Source: Nonomuraea solani
GTDB taxonomy: Bacteria > Actinomycetota > Actinomycetes > Streptosporangiales > Streptosporangiaceae
Assembly (NCBI RefSeq): GCF_900108335.1
Contig: NZ_FNVT01000018.1
Coordinates: forward strand, 62,001-126,000
Direction: 5' to 3'
DNA length: 64,000 nt
The notes beneath the pieces were generated by a model. It saw only the letters and a list, made by a program, of their open reading frames with translations. It was not told the DNA's origin and did not search any database. Each line of letters starts with the position of its first letter. Position 1 is the stretch's first letter. The translations under genes were made by a program, and so were the position numbers. Of this stretch, positions 1 through 8,574 are shown in pieces.

Positions 1-776
1 CCGATCTCCTCGCGCTGGCGGCACTCAACCGGCACGCCGGCGACAAGCCGGCGCACGTGCTGAACTACCACCACTTCAGCGTGGTGATGAACCGGCAACG
101 GCGGCTGGCCTTCTTCACGGCGGTCAACATCGACGGCGCGATCAGCCTGCGCATCCGCCGCGACCCCGACCGCTGGATCTTCGACCCCCGCCTGCCCGAA
201 AGCCAGCAGACCGGGGAGGAGGTTTACCGCGACAATCCCCTGGACCGCGGCCACCTGGTCCGCCGTCTGGACCCGGCGTGGGGAACCGGCCATGCGGTGG
301 CCAAGTTCGGCAACGACGACACCTTCCATTTCACCAACTGCACCCCGCAGCACAAGGACTTCAACCAGAACCAGACCACTTGGGCCGGCCTGGAGGACTA
401 CATTCTGGACAACGCCGACACCCGCGACCTGAAGGTCACCGTCTTCACCGGCCCGGTTCTGGCGGCCGACGACGACCCCTACCGTGGCGTCCAGCTACCT
501 CGCCAGTACTGGAAAGTCGTGGCGATGGTCAAACAGAACGATGAGCTGTCGGCCACCGGCTACCTGCTCAGCCAAGACCACCTCATCGCCGGGCTGGAAA
601 CCGTCCCCGGAGAGTTCTCTTACGGCGCCTACAAGACCTACCAGGTCCCGATCCGGCGCATCGAAGACCTCACCCGGCTGTCCTTCGGGACCCTCGCCGA
701 CGCCGACCCTTTGGCCCGTATGGAAGCGGCAACCACAGCACGGGAGATCACTCACCTGCGCCAACTCACCCTCTGA
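1..776 (+). CDS. DNA/RNA non-specific endonuclease (5' partial)
   Basis: The reading frame is open from base 3, so the gene starts before the window. What is visible is the NUC domain of the Serratia-nuclease family, metal-dependent enzymes that cut DNA and RNA. The signature DRGH lies in PLDRGHLVRR, and the metal-ligand Asn region follows as FTNCTPQHKDFNQNQTTW. A GTG at 57 could serve as a start, but the residues before it read as protein (LNRHAGDKPAHVLNYHHF) and I take them as part of a longer product. I see no signal peptide because the N-terminus is missing. Actinobacterial relatives often carry an N-terminal trypsin-like or other sensor domain, which is inference here. It is convergent with the NACHT gene downstream. 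Confidence 0.88.
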   Translation, partial: DLLALAALNRHAGDKPAHVLNYHHFSVVMNRQRRLAFFTAVNIDGAISLRIRRDPDRWIFDPRLPESQQTGEEVYRDNPLDRGHLVRRLDPAWGTGHAVAKFGNDDTFHFTNCTPQHKDFNQNQTTWAGLEDYILDNADTRDLKVTVFTGPVLAADDDPYRGVQLPRQYWKVVAMVKQNDELSATGYLLSQDHLIAGLETVPGEFSYGAYKTYQVPIRRIEDLTRLSFGTLADADPLARMEAATTAREITHLRQLTL

Positions 777-924
777 AAGGGGGGCGCCACCCACATATCA
801 GTGCCGACCACGGGCCCATCACGGCCTGCTTGTCGATCAGATCGACGCCGTGCACGCATGATTCGCGGCAGGCGTCTGATCACGGGTGCCCGGCCAACGA
901 AAGTCGCGGCGGACGAAAGGGCGT

Positions 925-3045
925 TCACGACTGCCGCGACGGCGCCTCCGGTCCGCGCGCGAGGTGCTCCTGCAGTTCGGCGTGCCGGAACTGGTAGTAC
1001 GGTCCTTCAGTGCGCAGCAGGCCGAGGCGGTGGGCATCGTCGAGGAAGTCCATGGTGCGAAGAGGCAGCCGGCCCTTGGTGGCCAGGCGGAAGATCGTCA
1101 GCTTGTAGGCCAGCCAGGCGTGGTGCCTGCCGAGCATGAGCCCGAGTAGCAGGCCCAGCACCAGCCCGCCGGCGATCACCATGCTCCAGGGCAGTTGTGT
1201 CAGCCACCCGATGACACCGAACAGCAGCCCGATCCCGAGCCCGCCGAGGATCCGGACGAAGGTCAGGTTCCTGTCGGCCTGCCAGGTCGAGCGGGGAGAC
1301 CTGGCGATCGCGTCGAGGGTGGGGCGCTCGACCCAGCGGGCCAGGCCGAGCACGATGAAGTATCCGAACCCGGTCAGCAGAGCGGATTTCCACGCGGCGT
1401 CCCAGGCCATCTCCAGATTCTTCTTCATCAGGATGACCGTCGGCGCGCTGACCAGAGCCGCGATGGCTGCGGCGACCAGCCCGTTCCTGACGACGCCGAG
1501 CAGTTCGTGGAGCCTGCCGCGCACGTGGAAGTCGGCATGGCCCGGCGGTTCGGTGAACCAGGACCCGATCAGGATGGCGACCGCGAGCGCGAACAGCAGG
1601 CCGATCGGCGCGCCGGCTTGGGGCAGCTTGGTCAGCAGTGCGACGACCAGCCCGATCACGATCCCGATCACGATGCCGCCTCCCAACCGAATGGATCGGC
1701 TGGACGTGTAGTGGGCCAGGTGCCACCAGGCCATGTCACGCGGGTCGTCGGGATCGCGGCTGAGCTGGCGGGACAGGTAGGTGAGCCACTGGCCGACCTG
1801 CTCCGGGGGCCAGGCGTGCCGCGGGCGGAAGGGCTGGACCGGGCCGTCGGCCGGTGGGTGCGTGCTCACCAGGGCGGGGATGAGGTGGTCGCAGAGGTGG
1901 TCGTGAAGCTCGGCCGCGCTGCCGCGGCCGAGTTCCAGCAGCGGCGATGGGTCGGCCCTGGGTGCGATGTAGGTGGCGCGCACCAGCCACAGCCCCAACG
2001 ATGTGGAGGCGACTTCCGCCAGGGCGGGGGCAGCGCCGGTGCGCAACGCCTCCAGGATCGGGGGCCAGGCGGGACGGGGCACTGGGGGAAGGCACGCTTT
2101 CAGGTAGTCGGCCGCTGTGGCAGGCGACATGGGCTGCGGCTCGATGACCGCCGCCGCCGTGAGCACATCCCCGATCTCGTCCACCGCGGCGGCGAACTGC
2201 GCTGTACGGCAGGTGAGGATGAGCTGATGGTTGTCCAGCATCGACCGGTTCAGCGCGGTCAGCATGGCCGCGCGGGCGTGGTCGGGCAGCTCGTCCAGGC
2301 CATCGAGGACGGGCAGCACCTCGCCACGGGCCACGAGCGTCTCCGGGATGTCCGAGCCCAGGCCCTCGGCGAGCAGCGCGGGATAGTCCGCGGTCAGGCT
2401 GGCGGTCAGCCAGTCCCGCAGCCATGGATGGGCACGATTGTCCCAGCGGGCGGCTGACAGCAGCACGGGGACGGGTTCGTCCGGTTGCCGGGTGCGCAGC
2501 AGTTCGAGCACCAGCTGCACGGCCAGGGTCGTCTTGCCGGTGCCCGGATCACCGAGGATGACGAGGCGGCGGCAGCGCAGGGCACGGAAATTGCGTGCCA
2601 GGTCCGCGATGTGCACGGCCAACCCCGGAAAGGCCACGCTGCCCTCGGCGATGATCTCGGGATGGTCGACCAGTTCGCGCCGCTCGGTCGAGCGCCAGGG
2701 CAAGGGCATCGGGGCGGGATCGCCCAGCGAACGCAGCGCCATCTCGTCGTACCACTGCTGGGCTACCAGCCCGGCGAGGATGTCTTTGGCGGTGTCGATG
2801 TCGGTGGGCGTCGGCCCGCGTACGGGCGCCCCACGTTTATGCCACCAGGACAACAACGGCGCCACCTTCTCGCCCACCATCCACGCGCCGCCTATCAACG
2901 CCCCGAAAACGCCGATTGCCACCTCTGTCCCGAGCTTTCCTTGGTAGACCACGTATGCGCCCCCGCAGGCCACGACCAGGAGGACAACACCCCAGGTCAT
3001 GACCCGGTTGCCGGCGTTGCGATGCTGCCAATATCGCGCACTCAT
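925..3045 (-). CDS. Membrane-anchored NACHT-domain NTPase
   Basis: A STAND-class signalling ATPase. Walker A is GDPGTGKTT, near residue 165-175, and the NACHT-style Walker B is LPVLDGLDELPD. Two hydrophobic segments near the N-terminus (around TWGVVLLVVACGGAYVVY and AIGVFGALIGGAW) and about six more in the C-terminal third predict a polytopic membrane protein with the NTPase in the cytoplasm. The C-terminal tail has the FRHAELQEHLA pattern seen in many actinobacterial NACHT proteins. I chose the ATG at 3045 (MSARYW); a GTG at 3096 extends the frame by 17 residues. NACHT proteins act as ligand-triggered switches, some in phage defence. No ligand is identifiable here. Confidence 0.85.
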   Translation of the reverse strand: MSARYWQHRNAGNRVMTWGVVLLVVACGGAYVVYQGKLGTEVAIGVFGALIGGAWMVGEKVAPLLSWWHKRGAPVRGPTPTDIDTAKDILAGLVAQQWYDEMALRSLGDPAPMPLPWRSTERRELVDHPEIIAEGSVAFPGLAVHIADLARNFRALRCRRLVILGDPGTGKTTLAVQLVLELLRTRQPDEPVPVLLSAARWDNRAHPWLRDWLTASLTADYPALLAEGLGSDIPETLVARGEVLPVLDGLDELPDHARAAMLTALNRSMLDNHQLILTCRTAQFAAAVDEIGDVLTAAAVIEPQPMSPATAADYLKACLPPVPRPAWPPILEALRTGAAPALAEVASTSLGLWLVRATYIAPRADPSPLLELGRGSAAELHDHLCDHLIPALVSTHPPADGPVQPFRPRHAWPPEQVGQWLTYLSRQLSRDPDDPRDMAWWHLAHYTSSRSIRLGGGIVIGIVIGLVVALLTKLPQAGAPIGLLFALAVAILIGSWFTEPPGHADFHVRGRLHELLGVVRNGLVAAAIAALVSAPTVILMKKNLEMAWDAAWKSALLTGFGYFIVLGLARWVERPTLDAIARSPRSTWQADRNLTFVRILGGLGIGLLFGVIGWLTQLPWSMVIAGGLVLGLLLGLMLGRHHAWLAYKLTIFRLATKGRLPLRTMDFLDDAHRLGLLRTEGPYYQFRHAELQEHLARGPEAPSRQS

Positions 3046-3244
3046 ACGTCCAGTATGAGGAGATTTCCCAGCAGAATGGGACTGATAATAACGCACGCAA
3101 AGTCGATGAAACCTGAAAAACCGGCAGCACTATTGATGGGATCGCCAACCGATCGGCATTTATTCGGAAAACTCGGTCGGAGGCGAGAAAAGCGCTTGCG
3201 GCACCCGTTCGGCGTCCTGTGGATCCGAAGCCTCCGTACGGGCT

Positions 3245-3586
3245 CTAGGACATGACGATCTCGATGGGCTTCGGTACGGTCCGGACCGCGTTGTACCAGA
3301 TCCAGGCCACGGCGTTGCTGATCGAGCCATGGCCGCTGCAGGTGAAGTAGGCGTAGCCCAGAGGCTCGGGGAACGAGACGAACGAGAAGCCGTCGCTGCA
3401 CGTGACATGGACCTCGTACTCGTACCGGGTGCTACAGATCGCGCTACCCGAGACGCGTCCGGCGTCGGAGAAGTAGCCCGTGCACTGAGCGCGTGCGGAG
3501 GCGGGGGCCGAGATCGAGGCGACGGCCGAGGCCGACAGGGCCGTGACGACCAGCAAGCGAGCCAGGAACTGCGGAAGTGTTCGCAC
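3245..3586 (-). CDS. Small secreted cysteine-containing protein
   Basis: A 113-residue protein I cannot assign. It begins with a clear Sec signal (MRTLPQFLARLLVVTALSAS, cleavage likely after ASARA), leaving a mature part of about 80 residues with four cysteines (CTGYF, ICSTRY, VTCSDG, FTCSGHG). That suggests two disulfides and an exported, compact fold. The end (VPKPIEIVMS) is not hydrophobic. It is divergent from the LuxR gene starting near 3708, with about 120 bases between them, and stands alone between two unrelated genes. Confidence 0.7.
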   Translation of the reverse strand: MRTLPQFLARLLVVTALSASAVASISAPASARAQCTGYFSDAGRVSGSAICSTRYEYEVHVTCSDGFSFVSFPEPLGYAYFTCSGHGSISNAVAWIWYNAVRTVPKPIEIVMS

Positions 3587-3707
3587 GGTGGGGTCTCCCG
3601 TTCTGCTGCGGTGTGAGTTGCTTCGGTGGCCACCTGCGGGTCAGTCAACAATCGGCGGGGGCTCCCGCCAAGTGCGTGGATCTACGTATCCGCCGCGGAA
3701 GATCCAC

Positions 3708-4814
3708 TTGTCGTACGCTGAAGCCGTGGCCGAACTGCGCGCAAGTCAAGTCCAGCAGTTGCTCCGCGCGATTCGGGAGATCGCGCGACCGGCCTCGGGA
3801 GACGTTCGCGAACAGCTCATGGCGGTCGCCGCGGAGATCGTTCCCAGTGACATCGTCGCCTTCCAGGTCATCGACCCGCAGACGCACCACACCACGCAGA
3901 TCGCCTCCCCCGACGGGTGGGCGACCGCCGAGTACGAGCAGATCTTCCGCGACCACCTGCCCGAACATCCGCTGCTGCGTCACTTCCTGCGCACCGGTGA
4001 CGGCGACGCGGTGCGGATGAGCGACGTCGTCAGCCGGCGCGCACTGCGCGGCCTCGGCATCTACCAGGACTTCTACCGGCCGCTCGGCATCCACCACCAG
4101 ACGGCCTGCCTGCTCACTTCGGATCTCGGAGTGGTCAACACCTTGGTGCTCAGCCGGGGGACGACCGACTTCACCCAGGCCGAGCGGCAGCTTCTGCTCC
4201 TGGCCCGTCCGCACCTGGCCAACCTGCTCGCGGCCTCGGAGACGCGCTACTGGTTCGACGCCGCCCTGGCGGCGCTGGAGGCGATCGACGACACCTCGTA
4301 CGGCGTGATCCTGCTCGGCCAGCTCGGCAAGATCCGGGTCATGAACCGGTCGGCCAGGCTGCTCCTCGACACCTACTTCCGCAGGTGCGGCGGGGAGGGT
4401 GGCACGTTACCCGACGAACTGGCCTCGTGGCTCACCGGACAACGCCGCGCGCCCAGCCTGGACGATCCCGCTCCACCGCGGCCGTTCACGCTCTCCCGTG
4501 GCTCCCGTCACCTCACCGTGACCCTGTCCGAACACCACTCCAGCGCCGCGCTGCTGCTGTCCGAGACCGACGCCGCAGCCCCGGCCGCCATCACGGACGG
4601 CGGCCTCACCTCCCGGGAACGCGACGTGCTCTGGCTGGTCGCCCACGGCCACACCAGCGCGCAGGCCGCGCAGGTGTTGCGGATCAGCCCCCGCACCGTG
4701 GAGAAGCACCTGGAGCACATTTACGCCAAGCTCGGCGCGGCCAGTCGTACGGAGGCCGCGCTACGGGTGTTCGGCGCTGCCGGCCGCCGCCGGCCCGCGG
4801 GCCCGCATACGTGA
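3708..4814 (+). CDS. LuxR-family transcriptional regulator
   Basis: A 368-residue regulator with a C-terminal GerE/LuxR helix-turn-helix: LTSRERDVLWLVAHGHTSAQ followed by RTVEKHLEHIYAKLGA. The N-terminal 250 residues resemble the GAF-like sensor part of actinobacterial LuxR proteins but carry no motif I can name. I chose TTG at 3708 because GCGGAAG lies six bases upstream; GTG at 3726 is the alternative. The frame is open far upstream, but that part overlaps the divergent secreted-protein gene and looks non-coding. The target is unknown; the next gene, a secreted lysozyme, is a plausible neighbour target by position only. Confidence 0.85.
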   Translation: MSYAEAVAELRASQVQQLLRAIREIARPASGDVREQLMAVAAEIVPSDIVAFQVIDPQTHHTTQIASPDGWATAEYEQIFRDHLPEHPLLRHFLRTGDGDAVRMSDVVSRRALRGLGIYQDFYRPLGIHHQTACLLTSDLGVVNTLVLSRGTTDFTQAERQLLLLARPHLANLLAASETRYWFDAALAALEAIDDTSYGVILLGQLGKIRVMNRSARLLLDTYFRRCGGEGGTLPDELASWLTGQRRAPSLDDPAPPRPFTLSRGSRHLTVTLSEHHSSAALLLSETDAAAPAAITDGGLTSRERDVLWLVAHGHTSAQAAQVLRISPRTVEKHLEHIYAKLGAASRTEAALRVFGAAGRRRPAGPHT

Positions 4815-4910
4815 TTTCACGACCTTATGCCGTCTCCCGGCTCCGGGCGATGCTGTTCGGCGGGCGAGTCAAGCCTTCGAGCAGCGCTACGGATGGAAGT
4901 GGGGTTCTTC

Positions 4911-5846
4911 GTGAAGGTGTTCTTACGCGGCCTTCAACGCTTGCCGGCCGCGATCACGCTGGGGTTGATGATCGCGCTGACCGGCACGGGTGTGGCGGCA
5001 GCGGGCCCCATACCCGACCTGCCCGTGATCGACGAGCCTCCCCCGGACGGCGGCGGGCAGGGCGGCGGCGGGCAGGGCGGCTCTGACTTCCCCTGCGCCG
5101 GCGGCGGAATGGGGCGGGAGATGCTGGTGGGCGAGATCAAGGACTTCATCGCCCGGCACGAGAGCCTCCACGGATTGTCCGGTGATCCCAAGGTCTACGT
5201 GGACACGGAGAAGCATCCGACCGTGGGCATCGGATTCAACCTGGACCGCGGCGACGCGCGTGAGAAGCTCGCCGCTGTCGGAGCCAACTACGACGACGTC
5301 CTCGCCGGCCGGGCCACTCTGACGCAAATGCAGATCACCATGCTGTTCGAGGGCGATCTGGCGACCGCTCTCGCCGCGGCCAGGCGGATCGTGCCGCAGT
5401 TCGAATCGCTGTCCATGGCCCGCCAGGCGGCGCTCGTCGATATGGTGTTCAACCTCGGGCCCACCGGCCTGGCCAATTTCCATCAGCTGCTCGCGGCCCT
5501 CGCGCGGGGCGGCTACGAGGACGCGGCCCAATCCATGATCAACTCGGTGTGGGCCCGGCAGGTGGGCAAACGTGCCATCGAGGACGCCACGATGATGAGC
5601 CAGGGCCTCACCTGCCGCCCGCAGCCGCTGCCCGTCCCGCCGCCCCCGGTCTCCCCCGACATCCCCGGCCTGGACCCGGGAGCCAGCGGCGGCGGCCACA
5701 ACGGCGGCACCACCTACCCGGACGGCGTCACCACGTACCAGCCCGACTGGGGGCCCGGCCCATCCGAGCACTACACCTGTAAGGCCAGCGTCGAGGTGTA
5801 CTACAACGGGCACTGGGTCGACAAGGTCGGGGTGGAGTGCGTGTGA
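4911..5846 (+). CDS. Secreted T4-type lysozyme (GH24-like)
   Basis: The central domain, about residues 72-240, matches phage T4 lysozyme in order and motif. The catalytic Glu (ARHESLHG, E84), Asp (VYVDTEKHP, D98) and Thr (HPTVGIGFN, T104) are in the right order. Later blocks match too (MVFNLGPTGLANF and SVWARQVGKRAIE). Such enzymes hydrolyse the MurNAc-GlcNAc bond of peptidoglycan. A Sec signal (LPAAITLGLMIALTGTGVAA) and a Gly-rich linker precede the domain. After it comes a proline-rich tail and a short end with two cysteines. GTG at 4911 has GGGG at suitable spacing; ATG at 4893 is the alternative. No phage genes surround it, so it looks like a cellular, exported enzyme. Confidence 0.82.
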   Translation: MKVFLRGLQRLPAAITLGLMIALTGTGVAAAGPIPDLPVIDEPPPDGGGQGGGGQGGSDFPCAGGGMGREMLVGEIKDFIARHESLHGLSGDPKVYVDTEKHPTVGIGFNLDRGDAREKLAAVGANYDDVLAGRATLTQMQITMLFEGDLATALAAARRIVPQFESLSMARQAALVDMVFNLGPTGLANFHQLLAALARGGYEDAAQSMINSVWARQVGKRAIEDATMMSQGLTCRPQPLPVPPPPVSPDIPGLDPGASGGGHNGGTTYPDGVTTYQPDWGPGPSEHYTCKASVEVYYNGHWVDKVGVECV

Positions 5847-5947
5847 GCGTCACCGGCGCGGCGTGAATCTCCCCGGTGTCCGTGCGATCATGGATGCGGC
5901 CACCGGGGTCGTGCCGGTCCGCTGCTCGCACCCGGCGGCGGCGGGCG

Positions 5948-6769
5948 TTAGGAGAACCGGAACCGCACGATGCGGGTGGAGTGTTTCATACCCGGCAGCA
6001 GGGTCAAGAGGCGGTGCATGCGGCGTATGTTCGCGGGTGCCTTGGCCATCAGCACTGGTGAGTCGTACATCGGCGCCTCGTCGAGGTATTCGAGCCGCGG
6101 GTGCCAATCGGCCAGCGCGGCCGGGTCGTTGAAGCCGCAGTGGAACCGGGTGCCGTACCTGCGCAGGGTCGGGTCCCATTTCGAGGTCCGCCACACCCAG
6201 ACCGGCACCGTGTCGATCTGTATCTGGCCACTGAGGAAGGCATCGACGACGCTGGTCAGCAGTTGCCGGACCGCGGACTCGGTCAGGTAGGGCACCAGCC
6301 CCTCGGCGATCATCAGCACCGGCCGGTCGCGGGGTATGCGTTCCAGCCAGGTCAGGTCGGTGACGCTGGAGCCGATCAGGGTGTAGTGCTCGCGCGGCGG
6401 CAGGAAGTGTTGCCGCAGGTCGATGACGGATGGATAGTCCAGGTCGTACCAGTCGACGGTGGCCGGCGGGTCGATCCGGTACACCCGGGCGTCCAGGCCG
6501 CAGCCCAGGTGCAACACCACCGCGTTGGGGTGGTCGGCCAGGAAGCGTCGGGCCCAGTCGTCGTGGGCCTTGGCACGCACCACGGCGGCCAGGCCCATCT
6601 GGCTGCTGCCGAATCGGCGCTTGTCGTAGTCGGGGTCGAGGCGGCGCATCGCCTGCTCGGCGTATGGGTCGCCGAGGATCGGGTCCGGCAGCCGGTTGTC
6701 CAGGGCCTTGGCCCTGAGGACGGGGCTGAGGGTCTTCTGCACTCCGATGAGTTCAGCGTCCTTCACCAC
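5948..6769 (-). CDS. Class I SAM-dependent methyltransferase, LCM/COG3315 family
   Basis: A 273-residue enzyme of the leucine-carboxyl-methyltransferase-like family, found in many polyketide O-methyltransferases. The SAM-binding glycine motif is HLGCGLDARVYRID, followed by an acidic strand (VDWYDLDYPSVIDLR). The catalytic-loop region is MIAEGLVPYL. The N-terminal DPILGDPYAEQA block is also family-typical. The substrate is not predictable and no polyketide genes are near. The gene is divergent from the secreted hydrolase at 6941. The 170-base gap between them contains a striking inverted repeat (6869-6915) that could control both. Confidence 0.88.
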   Translation of the reverse strand: MVKDAELIGVQKTLSPVLRAKALDNRLPDPILGDPYAEQAMRRLDPDYDKRRFGSSQMGLAAVVRAKAHDDWARRFLADHPNAVVLHLGCGLDARVYRIDPPATVDWYDLDYPSVIDLRQHFLPPREHYTLIGSSVTDLTWLERIPRDRPVLMIAEGLVPYLTESAVRQLLTSVVDAFLSGQIQIDTVPVWVWRTSKWDPTLRRYGTRFHCGFNDPAALADWHPRLEYLDEAPMYDSPVLMAKAPANIRRMHRLLTLLPGMKHSTRIVRFRFS

Positions 6770-6868
6770 AGCGACGCTACTCTCCTGGCGCCCTCACGTC
6801 CTCGGCGATCTTGATCTGACGGGAAAGTCCAGAGCCCGGCGTTCCTTCTCCGGCCGTCTTTCATCGAT

Positions 6869-6915
6869 GAGCAACTCAAGTTGACTAACGTGGATTTAGT
6901 CAACTACGGTTGCTC
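6869..6915. promoter_or_regulatory. Large dyad with embedded promoter
   Basis: Two 20-base arms (6869-6888 and 6896-6915) are inverted copies of each other except for a 3-base block, separated by 7 bases. The inner core AGTTGACTAA-N7-TTAGTCAACT is perfect. It contains TTGACT (6881-6886), a good -35, and TACGGT (6905-6910), a plausible -10 with 18-base spacing, reading towards the gene at 6941. A regulator bound here would cover the promoter. The shape suits a TetR- or MarR-type dimer, but no such gene is adjacent. Confidence 0.72.
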
Positions 6916-6940
6916 GCATTCCCGATGAAGGACGTCCCCT

Positions 6941-8410
6941 ATGAATCTCCCTCATGCCCTGCTCGGCGTAGTGCTGACCGGAGCCACGCTCCTGCCAGGA
7001 ACCCCGGCCACTCCCCTGACCCGCTTCTACGACCAGCCCGTCGAGTGGGCGGCCTGCGGTGACCCCCTCCTGGACCACGTGGGCGCCCGATGCGCCCAGA
7101 TCACGGTCCCGCTGGACTATTCCCAACCGCGGGGCAAGACGATCAAGATCGCGATCTCCCGCATCAAGGCCACCGACCCGGGTAAGCGGCGCGGCGTCAT
7201 GCTGTCCAACCCCGGTGGTCCCGGCGGTGCGGGCCTGAACTTCATGGGCTATATCAGCCAGCGGATGACCCGCGAAGTCACCTCCCGCTACGACCTGATC
7301 GGCATGGATCCACGCGGCGTCGGCAGGAGCGCGCCGGTCGACTGCGGCTGGCCGATCGGGCACATGCTCTGGTCGGCCGGGCCGACCCGGGCGACCTTCC
7401 GCCGGGCCGTACAGGCGCAGGCCGATCTCGCGCAGCGGTGCGCGCGGCGGGAGGGCGACCGGATCGCCCACATCACCACCCGCAACACCGCACGCGACAT
7501 GGACGTCATCCGCGCCGCCCTCGGCGAGGCGAAGATCTCCTACTTCGGCATGTCCTACGGCACCTACCTCGGCGCGGTCTACACCCAGATGTTCCCCCAG
7601 CGCAGCGACCGCTTCGTGCTGGACAGCGCGATCGACCCGGCCCGGTACATGGCCGGATCGATCAGGAACAGCGGACCGGCCAACGAGGCCGCACTCGACG
7701 ACTGGGCCGCCTGGACCGCCGAGCGCGACCCCGAATACCACCTCGGCACGACGGCACGCCAGGTCCGGGCCCGCGTCGAAAGCCTGATCAAGACCCCGAT
7801 CCGCATCGGGGAGCATCTCGTCGACGAACGCTTCCTGCCCATGCTCATCTTCACCCTGCTGCCCGACGCCAGAGAGAACGCCCGTCTGGCCGCGCGGGTG
7901 CGCCTGCTCGCCGACGCGGCCGCGGGCAAACCGGTGCGCCCGAGCGCGGACCTGGAGCAGGAACTGCAGTTCACGCTGTACGGCAAGCCGCAGGGCTACG
8001 CGAGCCAGGCCGCCGTCATCTGCGGCGACGCCGCAGTGCCACGCGACCCCGCGCGATACTGGCGCGACATCCAGCGCAGCCGGGCCACCCAGCCGGTGTT
8101 CGGGCCATATGCGAACAACATCACCGCCTGCGCCTTCTGGCCCACCCCCCGCGAGCCCGCGACCAAGGTCGGCAACGACGTCCCCGCACTGATCGTCCAG
8201 GCCACCGGCGACACCCGCACGGTCTACCAGGAGGGCGTGAACCTGCGCCGCGCCATGCCCGCCGCACGCCTGGTCACCCTCCGGGACGTACGCATGCACG
8301 GCGTCTTCGGCCGCCTGCCCAACACCTGCGTGGAGACCGCCGTGAACACCTACTTCGCCAGCGGCACCCTGCCCGCCGACGATCTCACCTGCCGCGCCGA
8401 CCCGTCCTGA
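6941..8410 (+). CDS. Secreted alpha/beta hydrolase, tripeptidyl-aminopeptidase-like
   Basis: A 489-residue exported serine hydrolase of the Streptomyces TAP/SlpD-SlpE type. These enzymes remove tripeptides from protein N-termini or act as related proteases. The signal peptide is short (LLGVVLTGATLLPGTPA). The oxyanion motif is NPGGPGGAG, the nucleophile Ser is in YFGMSYGTYLG, and the C-terminal TAP-like domain carries the Asp (VQATGDTRTV) and His (RMHGVFG). Length is normal for the family. ATG at 6941 has AAGGA upstream. It is transcribed alone from the dyad promoter at 6869-6915. Confidence 0.9.
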   Translation: MNLPHALLGVVLTGATLLPGTPATPLTRFYDQPVEWAACGDPLLDHVGARCAQITVPLDYSQPRGKTIKIAISRIKATDPGKRRGVMLSNPGGPGGAGLNFMGYISQRMTREVTSRYDLIGMDPRGVGRSAPVDCGWPIGHMLWSAGPTRATFRRAVQAQADLAQRCARREGDRIAHITTRNTARDMDVIRAALGEAKISYFGMSYGTYLGAVYTQMFPQRSDRFVLDSAIDPARYMAGSIRNSGPANEAALDDWAAWTAERDPEYHLGTTARQVRARVESLIKTPIRIGEHLVDERFLPMLIFTLLPDARENARLAARVRLLADAAAGKPVRPSADLEQELQFTLYGKPQGYASQAAVICGDAAVPRDPARYWRDIQRSRATQPVFGPYANNITACAFWPTPREPATKVGNDVPALIVQATGDTRTVYQEGVNLRRAMPAARLVTLRDVRMHGVFGRLPNTCVETAVNTYFASGTLPADDLTCRADPS

Positions 8411-8531
8411 CCAAGCCGGCCACAACCAGCCGACCCCGGCATCGGTCAGCGGCCCGCCACATCGACGTGCCTTCCGATCACGAAATATGTGCCTGATCCA
8501 GGCTTGCCGTCGTCGTCGCCGGAGAAGGCCG

Positions 8532-8562
8532 GCACGTGCCAACTCGGCCGGTTGGCACGTGC
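8532..8562. promoter_or_regulatory. Perfect 12-bp inverted repeat upstream of the lacI-type gene
   Basis: The arms GCACGTGCCAAC (8532-8543) and GTTGGCACGTGC (8551-8562) are exact reverse complements with a 7-base spacer. Each arm contains the self-palindromic octamer GCACGTGC, so the site also reads as two dyads 23 bases apart. It ends 12 bases before the proposed ATG at 8575, where a repressor would block transcription or translation. It differs from the operators at 10980 and 11012, so either a second factor binds it or it forms an RNA hairpin over the start. Confidence 0.75.
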
Positions 8563-8574
8563 GAGACTAGATCC

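Noticed and set aside
5041..5090. Short GGCGGGCAG tandem repeat considered as a structural repeat or CRISPR-like element
   Set aside because: It encodes the Gly-rich linker of the secreted lysozyme.
6896..8542. A 548-codon open frame on the minus strand opposite the secreted peptidase
   Set aside because: It mirrors the real gene, has low-complexity Gly/Ala/Arg composition and no family motif; long antisense frames are expected at this GC content.
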